A DNA stretch of 64,000 nt. It comes from Branchiostoma floridae (taxonomy: Eukaryota; Chordata; Leptocardii; Amphioxiformes; Branchiostomatidae). Both the position numbers and the translations under genes were made by a program. The number at the start of each line of letters is the position of its first letter. Positions within the stretch are counted from its first letter, which is position 1. Of the stretch, positions 1-11,629 are shown piece after piece. Below the pieces are notes generated by a model. The model had not been told where the DNA came from. It searched no databases and saw only the letters and a list, made by a program, of their open reading frames with translations. The stretch covers positions 27,913,575 to 27,977,574 of the forward strand of contig NC_049981.1 in NCBI RefSeq assembly GCF_000003815.2, written 5' to 3'.

Positions 1-142
1 TCAGTTCCATAGCAAACTCCCTTCCACGGCAAACTCCCTTTCCCGGAACAAAAGAACATAGTCGACTAGTCAACGTTGAAAATCGCGGAACAACGCCCCC
101 CCCCAAAAAAAAACAGGCCCGTTCCGTAGACTGCAAGGGAGT

Positions 143-514
143 CTAGGTAATACAGTTGTCGTTCCTAGATGAGGGTGGTTTCGCTACCCAAACATGAGAG
201 CCGTTTCGATATTCCTCCGCACTATTTCCGTCGAAAGCAAAGTCAAATGCCGACTGCAATATCATCGCTACAGTTGTATACGGAAGTTCCTTGATCCTTG
301 AAGCCATGGGACAGAAATTTGGCCCGACGGTGGTCCTGTTATTATTAGTTGCAGCTGACGTCCTGTCGTCCTGTTCCGCGATCTTGAGTAGAAACTCCTT
401 GCTGATGTAAAATAATGACCAATGTTCCTCGGTACCATCAGATAACGCAACCTGGTATATAGACACACTTGGACAGCAAGAACGCACATCCACCCGCAAA
501 GACGCGGAATTCAC
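143..514 (-). CDS. Hypothetical 123-codon ORF near left edge
   Basis: An open reading frame from an ATG at 514 to a stop at 143. The predicted protein has mixed composition, with segments such as HWSLFYISKEFLL and VAMILQSAFDFAF that could form helices. I recognise no domain. No clear acceptor or donor flanks it, and no strong polyadenylation signal follows. It could be a single-exon gene, part of a larger exon, a transposon remnant or chance. A C-run followed by an A-run lies beside it at about 97-113. Function unknown. Confidence 0.22.
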   Translation of the reverse strand: MNSASLRVDVRSCCPSVSIYQVALSDGTEEHWSLFYISKEFLLKIAEQDDRTSAATNNNRTTVGPNFCPMASRIKELPYTTVAMILQSAFDFAFDGNSAEEYRNGSHVWVAKPPSSRNDNCIT

Positions 515-3500
515 AATACCAACTCAACTGAAGAATTTGAAAATTGTGACTGGCACGTTGATTGGCCGAAGGTTTGACCCTATAATTGTGCGAGGAGAAA
601 TTCTATTGGCTTTTTCTGAATAATTTGCATGGGCACAGACACAAAGAGCTGTGAACTACCGCTAGTACCAGCCATGATGTCTATTGTTACAATCACGTCA
701 AGGAGGTTGTTACCCGTATTTCACAGTAAAACAATAAATGCCTAGAAAGATGTGAAACATGCCGCTGTGATTATCAACAGCTTGAAACATCGGTAGAAAT
801 TTAACGTTCAACGTTGTCATTTAGTTTGTACAATCAAGAACATAACCCGGGACAAAAATTTAGTACATCGAGTCAAGGAGGTTATATCTTAACATAGATC
901 ATTTCACTCAGTTTGTGCGTCGACAGTAGCCAAAGTTAGAGACAGTAACCAAGAAAATGGACTGTATTTTGTCCCGTGTTCTCTCCATTCTTTTGACAAA
1001 AAGCTGCCCATAAATCAGATCGCAGTCCTATGTTTTCCCTATGTCCAACGTCGTTTCAGTTCAACTTCCTCGCTATGACGCGACAGGCACTCTATAAAAA
1101 CATCGTACATCACTAGTTTACGAATTTCCAAATTAAACTTCTTTGGTTAGTTTATTTTCCTAGCTCTTCATACAAAGGGGGCAGATCACGTAACTGATTA
1201 TCGCGATACACGCAGAAGTCTATTGCAGCAGTTCAGATTTATGTATGTTGAAACAGAATCTCAGTGTGAGTGCAAAATGATTAAAGAAGAAATAAGAATG
1301 ATTCAATGAACGCTGGGTGTTTGTGGCCTTTGTCTGCGCTAGACAATGCAATACACATCCGGCTAACGAACTGCTGTTTATGTAATGAAAATGACGAGTT
1401 TGTTTAAGCAAGGAAGTTGAAACCCTCCTTGGTTTAAGACATACTTTCCTATTTATAAGCCAAGATCTATCCCTTGCATTTATTTCTTTCCGACATGTAG
1501 AAATGAATATGAATGGCCCGTTCAATACGCGCCGACCGTAGGATTTCCAAATAAGTTGGAAATATCGGGCCAAACAAATCACAGCTTCATTAATTATGAT
1601 TGTTTTTTTAGTATTTTGTAGACCTTTCTTTCTGACCTTGATTGTATTCCTAAAAATGTGGATATCGTTTCTTTTTATAGTTGTATTTTGTTCCACTTTG
1701 TTCTGTCAGACGATGTCACGGGTAGACATGCCAACCATTTAATACCCCCTACACTCCCCCTTATTTTGTGTTTAAAATGTAAACCTCATTGCTTATTAAT
1801 TGTCCAAGCATAGCCTAGGCTGGTTTGCAGGGGTAGTAGTTGCCGTAAACAGTAAACCCGCGACCCAAGCTTGGCTTTGAGAATAGGCGCCGCCAAGCCT
1901 TTGTCTGCCCATTTCCCCTACACGTCTGGTGTAAGGGTCCTAGAAATTCCTGTACAAGCGCGAGTCCAGGTATGTAAGAAAAAAACAAGGACATTACACG
2001 CCGAACCAGGAAAGTCATGTACACAGCCAGGACACAGAACATTTCACAGGTGTGTAAGTCCCTTGAAACACCTGGAAATTATTGATTTCGTGCAGTGAAA
2101 AAGCTTTTGAAAACACACAAAGTATATGAAAAGACAGCTGAAAGTGACAAACCATAGAGAGACTATGATGGATGGAAAGGGATGAGCGGATCCTGATTAT
2201 TGATTCTAATTGAATAAAATAAAAGGCTGTGAGTAAAGTGGAGAGGGCGAGCGAGTGTGCAGAGAACCAGAAAATTAGAGAGCCGAGCCGAGGCGAGGCG
2301 GGGGAGCTGGGGTGTAGCGGGGAACGATGAAACCGTCGTTAGGCGCGCCAGGCCCTGGGAGCACGGCCACAGACGCGCCAAACCACGACGTGACAATAAC
2401 CAGACTCACACGGGCGGCGGGAAAATTAGAAGGAGCGCAGAGCACCGATTATTGGACGCTTTTGTGACAGAAACCGGACGACAGTGGGCGGACAATAGAC
2501 CTGGACTACAGTCAATCTGCGCCTGATTTGTAGACTCAGTAGAGCCAGGATAAAGTTATTTATGACGCAAAAATAATCCCGATGCATTCTGGCGAATCAT
2601 CAAATGTAAGCCAGGTGAAGCCAGTCGGCAATTTTTCGGCACATCAAAGGTTTTGAGGTGTTCTAACAAGGTAATAAATCAGTAATAAGAGTACAGTTTT
2701 CTGCAATATAGTCAACACCTTTTGCCACTGACGTAGTCCAGACCATGCGCAGACATTGAACATAATTAAGGTATAGAGACATTTCCATGGTACGTTTGAG
2801 AAATAATACCCAGAACTGCGGTTGTCTTTTCTTCTTCAAAAAGAAGAAGACAATTATGTGTGCACAGCACACACATCACATTTATGTCTTGTATTTTCTG
2901 ATAACCCCTAAAAGTTGCTAGTAATTTTAAAAGCAAGAGTTGATAGTCAATACTATTTATACATACAAACTGAGGCAAAAACTAGGGGAACACTTAAACG
3001 GTAGCTCAACTCTCTTCTGTAATCTTAACGAATGTCCTTGAGCCTGGAATGGTACTTTCACGTCGCTGACAAAGCACGAGATGCATAGTAAAGCGGGACA
3101 ATACACCTGTATGTAAATTAGGGGGTGAGTGAGCCATAGTTTTGAGGCCAATGGCATACTTCTAAAACATATAGGGAAGGGTAGAAAATGTTCGAAAAGT
3201 GTAGAAAAAGTTGTTCAGATATGAAGTACGAAAAACATCAACCCAACTGTATTATTACTTATTACTTATTGCCTCATCCCAATGAATGTTAATATGACTG
3301 CTTTCTGTTTTAAAAAAAGGGACAGGGGACAGAGAGAAAGTAAGAGAGGGAGAGTAAAAGAGGAGGAAAGGATCGAAGATACATGAGAGACAAAGTAAGT
3401 GGGGGTGAAGAGAAGTAAGGATGGGATAAACCTAGAATCATCTCGTTCTTAGAAACATTGACGAAAGTGTTTCCTTTGTCTCGAAAGATATTAACATAAA

Positions 3501-5126
3501 CCATAGAAGAAACAATTTTGCGATATAGATTTTGGATGTAACCGGAAGCTTCTACACTTTCGTAAAACGCTAAATCATCTGTTTAAAGATTGACTAAGTC
3601 ATGTATAGTTTAGGACAAATACATTACGGGAACAAAACACACTTAAAAGGAGATAATTACTTCAGAATGACTACAGCAAGCGTCTTGACACCCACGACAA
3701 CGGAGATCGAAACTCACAACAGAAGTTTTACACTGGTAACGTTTCGACGAGGAAGGTTTGGAGTTACATTAATTTTGTGTTCTGCCCATAAAAGGCATTA
3801 GTTTTCATCAACATGACAGGTAAGCGGCGTACACTAAAGCACATACAATAGCATTACACAGCGCGATTAAACTAACACGCCGCACTAGATAAGGGAAATG
3901 AGCAACGCGCATTTTGCTTAGAGAAGAATCAGGAAAATATGACACGAAAGAGTAGGGAACACATGGCAGGAATGTTGTGTGGCTCTTGTTTTAAGTTCAC
4001 GTCTATTGACATTTTGACAAGTAAACATCAAAGATAAGATCGTGATAAGGGTCAAAACGAATACTTTGACCCCTTTGTGCTGTTATTGGATGTTTACTTT
4101 GTACCTGTTCAACAATGGCCATGGCTGTAAATCCATCAGAACCTCGTGTTCTGCCGCCGAGAACGAAAACTCAAAACATGTAGCTGTGCGCATTACTGGT
4201 GGTTATTAGAACTGTTAGAAGTACGTACATTATTAGACATTCCGCACACAGTCTTACCTGCGACAAAGATTATCAATTCAACAGGAACGTGAGTCTTTTT
4301 ACGCAAATTTTAACGTTTGTGGTTGATCTGGGGTATATGTTGAAGGACAGAATGTTGACAGTTATCTGATTTAGTAAACAAAGATTTGTGAACGACTTGT
4401 AAAGATTCAAGGTACAACACTGCCACCCTCGTGTTGGTGAAATCCAAAGATCTTATCTCGCTAACGTAAACGAAATATTGCTCAAATTTATCATGTGGGA
4501 ATGTACTTGCTCTGACTTGACAAATTGAGAGCTAGCGTACTCGAAAAGGAACGAAGCTAAGAAAGTAGAAAGACGCGGACAAGACAGGGGAAGGAGTAGG
4601 GAAGGTGCTCACCTGGTCGGCATGCTGGGCCAGTGAAAGATGACAAAGAGAATTCGTCAACGGTTGACGGACGTGTCCTGTCGTCACATGACCTTGTCTC
4701 TGTCAGCAGGACAGTCTGGCTCTCCGTTGCCATTGGCAACCATAATTGGTGATCTGGAGTATATACGTGGGAAGGTGCGACAGGTAAGGTGTGACCTAAG
4801 CACCTGTGTGTGTGCACCACGCCTTAAGGACAATGGCGCCAGGCGTCAAATCTACAGAACTAAAACAACAACTCATGGCATGAACGTGAACCAAATTTAC
4901 AATGAGTAACCGGATTCGTTCGAGCCAAGAAGATGTTTCTGAAGTTTTGCTTTGTTGAAGATTTCACACATGGCATTCAGGGAAGCCCAGATTGTAGCGG
5001 AGTAACCACTAAAAGCAGGCTGTTTAAAGCGGTACAAAATATTTATATTTTCCTGTCATGTTCATAATCAACACCTATCGCCGTAACGTATACAAAACAA
5101 AACAAAATAAACCAAAATAAGCCTAC
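515..5126. other. Intergenic or unassigned sequence
   Basis: No supported gene. The stretch 2240-2530 is GC- and CpG-rich (runs of GCGAGGCG-type sequence) and could be a promoter or CpG island. Around 4640-4790 the plus strand has an open frame starting ATG ACA AAG and ending at a good donor (CAG|GTAAGG at about 4790), possibly a first exon of a plus-strand gene, but I see no acceptable partner exon. Open frames of 158 codons or fewer elsewhere in this stretch lack splice sites and look like chance. Confidence 0.4.
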
Positions 5127-5267
5127 CTCTCGGATGCGGGCATTCACAGTTTGGATACACCTGCTCCGGTACATGTACTTCTGGTCGGACAATTCCCACA
5201 AAAGAATCGAAGCAGGCTCCCATAGCGTTCCTCAAATTTCTCGATGATTCTCCTGAAGGCGTCCTGC
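5127..5267 (-). CDS. Candidate internal exon of an unidentified minus-strand gene
   Basis: A 141 bp segment bounded by a strong acceptor (TTCCTCTTCACTGCCAG) and a donor (AGAG|GTAGGC). One frame is open throughout, phase 1 to phase 1, and reads as 46 codons including FDSFVGIVRPEVHV and VYPNCECPHPR, with two cysteines near the end. I do not recognise the family. It lies downstream of the SORBS polyadenylation site, so it should belong to another transcript. A second frame is open for the first two thirds only. Partner exons were not found. Confidence 0.35.
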
Positions 5268-6278
5268 CTGGCAGTGAAGAGGAACAGAGCTATAGTAAGA
5301 CATGAATTCTGTACTGTAGAGAGGAGACAAACTCTAACCTACCAACAGTAGAACCTGGCGCCTCGTCTGACACCGTGCGTGTCGACCTTCCCCGCCCAGG
5401 TCACAAGATCACGTTCTCGCCCATTGAACCGATTTCACGCGCGATTTAGCGACAGTAAACTTCTGTCAGAGACGAGACGTCTTCATCCACCCAGCGGCAC
5501 GGTAATTACGAAGCAGATATACGGCTTTCGTTTTGCGCGCCTTTTACTGGCCATATATTGTACGTCTGTTCTGCAACTGGCAAGGTTGAACGAGAATCGG
5601 CACGCTAAAAAGGTATGTGAAACGTCTAAAAATGCAAACCCAGCCCGGGCCATACCAGTACCTGGTTAGAGGCAATGTGACGTCAGAGGATAAACGGAAT
5701 TCGAATGTCAACTTGTTTTGTTGAAAAAGAAGAAGACATTTTTGATTTCAGGGAATCCAAAACTGTATTACCAGTGTCTTTCGAGTGCCGATGTTTGTTT
5801 TTAGTAAACACCAATGAGTTAACGAGATAAAGTTTAACATAGTCTCCTGCAACACCTGCAAAAATCGTATATACAGATATACGCTTTCTAAAGAAAACAT
5901 CTGTAAACGTTAGAACCATATCGCCAATGATATGTTTCCAGACAACGAATTTGATAAAGGGAAAATGTTGTTTCCTACGATAGCAGTGATACACCCAAGA
6001 GAGCTCTAACGGAAAGCGAAAAAGAAAAACACACATTTACGTTGAAAGAGCTGAGCATCTTTATGCCAACCTATGAAGTACTAACATTGTAAAATGGGAG
6101 CAATTTCAATACAAAAGCCATCGAATGCAGGGAATTTCCCCAAGCTTAGTCAAACCTCAGTTGAGAACAAACTGTTGCCACGATAATGGAATGATGATAA
6201 AAGTCAATTGACAAGCATAAAATAAGATACACCAATACGCTTAAGTACGAAAACGGCAGTAAGTCAAGTTTTTCTTAC

Positions 6279-6410
6279 CTCTGTACAGGACAAGTCACCC
6301 CGGGACCCTTTACCGTTGGCGAGTTGGTCTCGGTCTGCCAGCCCTCTGACTGGTGGATCTTACAAATATCACGAGGAACCATCAGTAGCACACACCTCCC
6401 CGTCACAGAG
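6279..6410. CDS. Candidate exon, strand unresolved
   Basis: Both strands look exon-like. On the plus strand, 6289-6410 has a strong acceptor (TTTTTCTTACCTCTGTACAG) and a donor (GAG|GTATGC). It is open in two frames; one reads GPFTVGELVSVCQPSDWW and on into a beta-strand-like pattern, the other reads SWSRSASPLTGGSYKYHEE. On the minus strand, 6382-6279 starts at an ATG in good context and ends at a strong donor (ACAGAG|GTAAGA), reading KIHQSEGWQTETNSP. At most one is real. No domain is recognised with confidence. Confidence 0.3.
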
Positions 6411-6860
6411 GTATGCACCTCACACAATAGAAGGGTCTAAAGGACGCGCCCTCTACAATGGCAGAGACAACCCCGGTCATTTAGTGGAGACATTCTCGTT
6501 TTCTGCGTGACGGACTCCGGGCATCAGTCTGCCATAGCGACAGCCAGTCTGTGGGAACCATAGGTCTGGATAAACCTCTCCTACACATTGCGCTTCTCAT
6601 AAAAACACACACACAGCCTCCGCGATGTTAGGCAAATCGTCACATTTAAATTTCAAGGAGGAAAGCACCCAGCGTTACGTTTACGACATTGGCGCGAAAC
6701 TTGGTGGTTGGGTACACCACTTGGCTTTGCGAGCTGGGCTCGCGAGATGAAATAGCTTTCACCAAAAGAAAAGTTGTCTGTGCAAATTTCATATCTTCTT
6801 TTCCGTTGACGACCTTCCAAGACACTTCTGAGCAGCAGCTGGTTAAGGGGTCAGGGGAGG

Positions 6861-7051
6861 ATGGCGCCTGTGCCGACGCCGCCGTTTTATTTGGCTGTCA
6901 AGTTTGGACCAACCTCTCTAAAAACCGTTACGCAGTTAACTTTCAAATTTGCCGACCCGATGACCCTGTGGCAGACACTGTCCAGACTTTTCTCGTACCA
7001 GACGATATGTCATCTGTTTAACCATCATCAAGCGGTTGTGGTGCCGAGGTA
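6861..7051 (+). CDS. Candidate first coding exon on plus strand
   Basis: An ATG in good context (GGAGGATGG) opens a frame of about 63 codons that ends at a strong donor (CCGAG|GTAAGTC). It begins MAPVPTPPFYLAVKF and contains a hydrophobic stretch near LWQTLSRLFSYQTICHLF. The surrounding DNA is CpG-containing. It could be the first exon of a plus-strand gene, perhaps together with 6289-6410. No continuation was found between 7.05 and 9 kb, and the protein is not recognised. Confidence 0.25.
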
Positions 7052-8155
7052 AGTCTGCTCCTGGTCTTACCGCGCACGTCGGTGCTCAAAGTAAAGGTAA
7101 AACATAAATGTCACCAGAAAACTGCCATCTTTACGACCGCATTCGTAAAGGTCATTACTGAAAGTGGCAGTTGACGGCGTTTTCGTCAACCATATATATC
7201 AGTCTCTATGTAACCCCTTTGGTTGTTTTAAAAAAAATAGTCGCACAATTTGTTCAAATAGGGTAAATTGTTAAACAGATCGACTTTAACCAAAGTTTGT
7301 GATTTTGTCCGAAATCTTGCGAATGGAATGGGCAAAATCTATCAGAGCCAACTAAGGTGATCGAAAAAAAAAGAATCTGGACGCTTTTCGCTTACTTTCA
7401 GTAAGCGCCATCGACATCGAAACAAAACTAAATCGTGCGTTTAGAAATCACCATCACTAAATACCACATCTAAGGCGACAAAACAACATATGCCGAGGAA
7501 AGAATTCCTCGTAGACAGTACTAAGATCTTTTTATATTTATGTCTATTATTTTATATCTATGCAACAAGGTAGGGACAGCAGGTTAAAAATAGGACTAGG
7601 GCGATGTCACACAAAATGAAGTGATTTAATTTTAACGTAAAACCAAGGCTGATATAACGTCCTTGGTAAAACTCACCGCGCAAGGAAAGCACATACTCTT
7701 CTACATCCTTTAAGCGTTTTCTTCCGAATAATATCATGTACCTAAATCTAGCTTTCCATGTAATACGTTCTTTGTGCAATATATCTTTAAAACTGCCAAA
7801 CCGTTTTTGTTGAGTTGTAACTTGCTTAGCAAGAAACGGCCTATATACGCACTGATGAAACTCGACTGTCAGAACGTTGGCGCCAAAACTGACGACAAAT
7901 TTTACGCCCCACACTTGTGTGGGTGCTTTGGCAAATTTGCACACACACACTGCGCTGTGAAATTGGCTCAATCTTGGGGAAATTACCTCTAATTTAAGTA
8001 TTTTTCTACTAAAAGCGAGCACTTACCTCCATTTGCACGGGTCACTTCGTCCCAAACAGAGGTGACCTCGACGCCCTAAGGGGGTTCTTTGAACACGTCA
8101 GAAACACCCGTACAAAACGCCTAACGCAAGGCAACACACAGTTACAAATATAGCC
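7052..8155. other. Unassigned stretch
   Basis: A 154-codon open frame runs on the minus strand (8022-7558), but it has no splice sites, no polyadenylation signal at its end and an ordinary AT-rich composition, so I treat it as chance. Nothing else supported. Confidence 0.4.
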
Positions 8156-8156
8156 G

Positions 8157-8188
8157 CAGGTTTGCTTCCTCGCAGGTTTGCTTCCTCG
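8157..8188. repeat. 16-bp tandem duplication
   Basis: GCAGGTTTGCTTCCTC occurs twice head to tail. It probably arose by replication slippage. Confidence 0.85.
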
Positions 8189-8270
8189 CTCAATAAACCC
8201 TTTTCTTCATACCATGTCTCCATTGACTACAAAAACGGTTTAGCCTTTTTGAAAATATCTTTGCACATTG

Positions 8271-8330
8271 TTGAACCAACGCTTAAAATGTTACAACGTA
8301 TTGAACCAACGCTTAAAATGTTACAACGTA
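8271..8330. repeat. Perfect 30-bp tandem duplication
   Basis: Two identical 30-bp units, each starting TTGAACCAACGC and ending TTACAACGTA. The SINE that follows inserted at the end of the second unit, and its target duplication overlaps that unit. Confidence 0.95.
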
Positions 8331-8336
8331 TATCAT

Positions 8337-8832
8337 CATCATCATCATCGGTCGACGTGATCAAATGTAGACATGTTCGCACATGTCTACACACGACGGG
8401 GTTATACCGCCCCTTACGGGGTGACATACCCTTTCGTAGGCTAATTACAAGACGGGGATGCGCCAGGTCTCCCGTCCGGGTGAATGATGTAATTCACCAT
8501 GTGGCTGATACGAGACAGAGGTTCGCCAGGCCTCTATCCGGGTGATTTGAAGTGAATCACCAACTCCCGACAGAAAGATTTGCACCAACGCACACCGCAC
8601 CATCGCACGTGTGGGGGTTCTTTAACGTGCATGGGGTATGGCTCTCCCCATACACGGGACCTCCATTTAACGTCCTATCCGAGGGACGACTCATTTTTCA
8701 CTTGAGTAAAGTGAGGAAAGTCGTGTAAAGTGCCTTTCCCAAGGGCACAAGACCGGCAACACGGTAGGCGGATTCGAACCGGCGACCTCTCGATCACGGG
8801 CCGAATACAATACCACTGTGCTACGCGGCCCC
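8337..8832 (-). mobile_element. tRNA-derived SINE, complete, with target-site duplication
   Basis: On the minus strand the element begins GGGGCCGCGTAGCACAGTGG, with an RNA polymerase III A box (TAGCACAGTGG) and a perfect B box (GGTTCGAATCC, 8780-8770). It continues with a conserved-type body (CCCTTGGGAAAGGCACTTTA) and ends in a short (GAT)n tail. The 14-bp direct repeat ACAACGTATATCAT flanks it at 8323-8336 and 8833-8846. It would be copied by LINE-encoded machinery. The intact flanks and boxes suggest a fairly recent insertion. Confidence 0.92.
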
Positions 8833-9013
8833 ACAACGTATATCATATTGGCTGTATATGTTGTCAATACATTCCCTAAAGAGAAAAACTTGATATTTCG
8901 ATGCTTTGTAAATTTAGTATTCATATAGTGTTTACATCGTGATGTACTGTAATGTTTTCTCCTGTTCACTGGAACACCTCCTTGTTACACCCGTTCCCAC
9001 TGGAGGCTGCGAC

Positions 9014-9186
9014 TAGCCTCTACCAGGCTCCGTGGATCGGTAGAATCATTATCCTCACCACGATGGTGAGGAAACGTGGTGAGGAAACGTATTCTTCTGG
9101 CCGGCTAACTCCCTTAGCGTACTATAGACTCTTTCTGTCCAATTTCTACAATTAGACCACCGATCCACGAAGCCTGGTAGAGGCTA
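9014..9186. mobile_element. 173-bp MITE with terminal inverted repeats and 9-bp target duplication
   Basis: The ends are inverted repeats: TAGCCTCTACCAGGCT at the left and the complementary sequence at the right, extending to about 28 bp with one or two mismatches (through CGTGGATCGGT). The 9-bp direct repeat GGCTGCGAC flanks it at 9005-9013 and 9187-9195. It has no coding capacity. A 9-bp duplication fits Mutator-like elements best, but the superfamily is not proven. Confidence 0.88.
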
Positions 9187-9564
9187 GGCTGCGACCACTA
9201 TGCGCGTTAAGATTTGGTAATTGCTCAACAACTTTGATAAACAAAAACCTTTTACTTTAGCTGTATTTTTTTGGTCTTTTAAATCATACTTTTATATCGC
9301 GTATCAAATTCAAATAAAAGGGTCACAAAAATCTAGCTGAGGAAGAGAAGAGTTTGGTCAAATAGGGACAAATACTAGTACATGTAAGTTGCCATGGGGT
9401 TTCAGTCTTTCGTAGTGTATCCACCGGCCGGTCAGACTACACCCCTAGGTCAATTTACTCCTACTAAACTTTTATTCCTAACTTGGAAAAACTCCCCTTT
9501 TACTATCCGGCCAGGATAATGCCATTTAACAGGTAGAAGTGGACGAAATCAACTCAAACACCAC

Positions 9565-11629
9565 ACAGTTACCTGATGATAGTTTATTTGGTAAAGATAC
9601 ACCACAAATGCGACAGGAGAGATGTGGCAGCAAACGGAGGAAGAAATCAGTTGCTACTGCTTAAAGATATTGGCTGGCTAAAATACAATATATCTGCAGG
9701 ATATAAATAAGGGACAGATGATGGACATCTACTCCGGTTGCAGCAGCAATTTCACTGAGATATCAAAAAGCTTCCTGTCCAAGCAAAAAAACTGAAATGG
9801 TTTCACACAATTCTATCTAACAAAGTGGTACTTAGCATCTACATGTATTTTTAATACCTTGTAATGAGCAATCCAAATATAAATGCTTGTACTTACAGTA
9901 GGATTCGTATTGAGACAAGGGTGAAATTATTATCAGGTCGTTGCTGAGCTAAAAAAATAACAATAACACCCCTCAGAAGAAGTGGTTCATCTAGCTTTAC
10001 CTGCTACAGGATCAACCCATATTTGGAGAGGGGTAAAACAGCTAGAAAAGTTCTACCATCATGGTAGTAATAGCCTCACAAATTCTTTTCAGTGATGAGG
10101 GGTTTTTGAAATGAATGCTACAATTTTGGACCTTGATTTATTGTATCAGTACAAAGGCGTAAGAAGAGTCAGAGCTTTCAGTTCCATGGCAGCAACATTC
10201 TGCCACTTGAACATGAAAAATCAAACGACAGGAGACAAGCTGTCCATCAGAACACCTCTTTCCCGATCCAATGTCCACTACTACACACTGTTGTGTAACT
10301 TATAACATTGTTCATCAGATTGGCTAGTCTCCTTCCCTTTCTGATACTAAAAAAAGCCAACATCTGCCATGTGCTACATGGTGGCCATAGCTGAAGTTTT
10401 GTACAGGATTCAATCTTTACAAGTCAAAAAGCCATGTTTTACCAGTGCCTAGTTTTGGTACCCTGATTACAAACCGTTCTCTATGAATTCAACACAATTG
10501 TATGACAATAGACATAACATTAGTATACTTAATAGTATTCTCTTGATTTCTATAAACTATAAAGAAAATTTAAAGAGTAACACTGAAGTCTGTCCCTGGC
10601 AAGATATGCCTATGTCATCTACATGTAGTATCTTGTATAGACAGAGATGCAAGCAAAAGATTTGGTTCCAAAAGTGTTACAAAAAGGAGCTATGTTACAT
10701 ACATCATTTATATCCAGAAGCACCACACCCACTTCTGGCTGATCATGCCATTCATTCATTCTCCTCCTCTTCCAATTCTCTCATCCAACAATCAATAACT
10801 TGTGTAAAACTTCTTCTTCTGCACATTCGTTGATCCTCTTGGCAATCATGTCAACATGTTCTGTGTAGCAGTCCTTCCTCTCTGTATCTTCTTTTCAAGT
10901 CACATTACAACAGATACAAGTCGTTGCCCTTTGAACTTTCACCTCTGGTGACCTAATCAGGACACACCTTTGATCATGTTAAGGTGATTCAAACATAATC
11001 ACAGCGATAAGCTGAACATATAGGTACAGCACGATTTATATAATCAGTGATCGGTAACACTGTGTATAGGAGCTGTGATGGTAAGTTTTTGTTTATACTT
11101 TTTCTACATTATTAGGGCACCTAATGATTCAGTATCATTTGCAGTGGCTTTGTCTACATAGATAGGCAAGTTGAGCATCTCATCTACTCACTCCCACATT
11201 TAAAAATCCCCCACCCTGCATCTCATGCAGAGTTCCCCTACATTCTTTCAAGCTCATGTAGCATCGCCCTTTTCACTGCACCCCGTATGACCCCTGTACA
11301 TATTCTACACTGCTAGCATGACACCTGAAAATAGGAAGCGACGTATTTGTGTAGAGTATTTAAATATTCACTAATTTACAAGCTAAAATTGTAGAAGCAT
11401 ATTGTACATACTGTATAAATTACATACACACGATGAGACCTAGAAAAGCCTACAAATGCTGAAGTTTGGGGCCCCGATCTTCCGCCTGTCCTCCAACCTG
11501 GCAAGAGTTGGGAGTACAATAGTTTGTGTCTCTAGGCTCATGGTGTTTTAGTGCACGAGTCCTGCTTGTATGGAAGGTGGCCACACCCTGGTCTTCTCTT
11601 CTCTTCTTTCTTTCATTCTGTCCATCACT
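9565..11629 (-). other. SORBS: Last exon: 3' UTR of the SORBS gene
   Basis: A strong acceptor (TTTTGTTCTGCTTGTTTCAG) opens this exon at 11629. Spliced to the SH3-3 exon (phase 1, last base T), its first two bases AG complete a TAG stop, so the exon is untranslated. It runs to the AATAAA at 9588-9583. A 60-codon frame open in phase 0 (SDGQNERKKRRED...) is not reached from the known donor. The boundary at the far end is inferred from the signal only. Confidence 0.6.
9583..9588 (-). terminator. Polyadenylation signal of the SORBS gene
   Basis: AATAAA on the minus strand, followed within about 30 bp by a GT-rich stretch (AACTGTGTGGTGTTTGAG), the usual downstream element. Cleavage would fall near 9565. 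A weaker alternative is the AATAAA at 10142-10137, which has no obvious GT-rich element. Confidence 0.65.

Noticed and set aside
1220-1696. 158-codon minus-strand ORF
   Set aside because: Lys/Asn/Ile/Phe-rich composition like translated AT-rich DNA, with no supporting signals.
7558-8022. 154-codon minus-strand ORF
   Set aside because: No splice sites, no polyadenylation signal, no recognisable motif; AT-rich sequence gives frames of this length by chance.
8329-8350. CRISPR-like or functional ATC repeat
   Set aside because: It is the (GAT)n tail of the SINE; the window is eukaryotic and has no spaced repeats of CRISPR type.
8755-8832. tRNA gene on the minus strand
   Set aside because: The tRNA-like head belongs to a 496-bp SINE with a target-site duplication.
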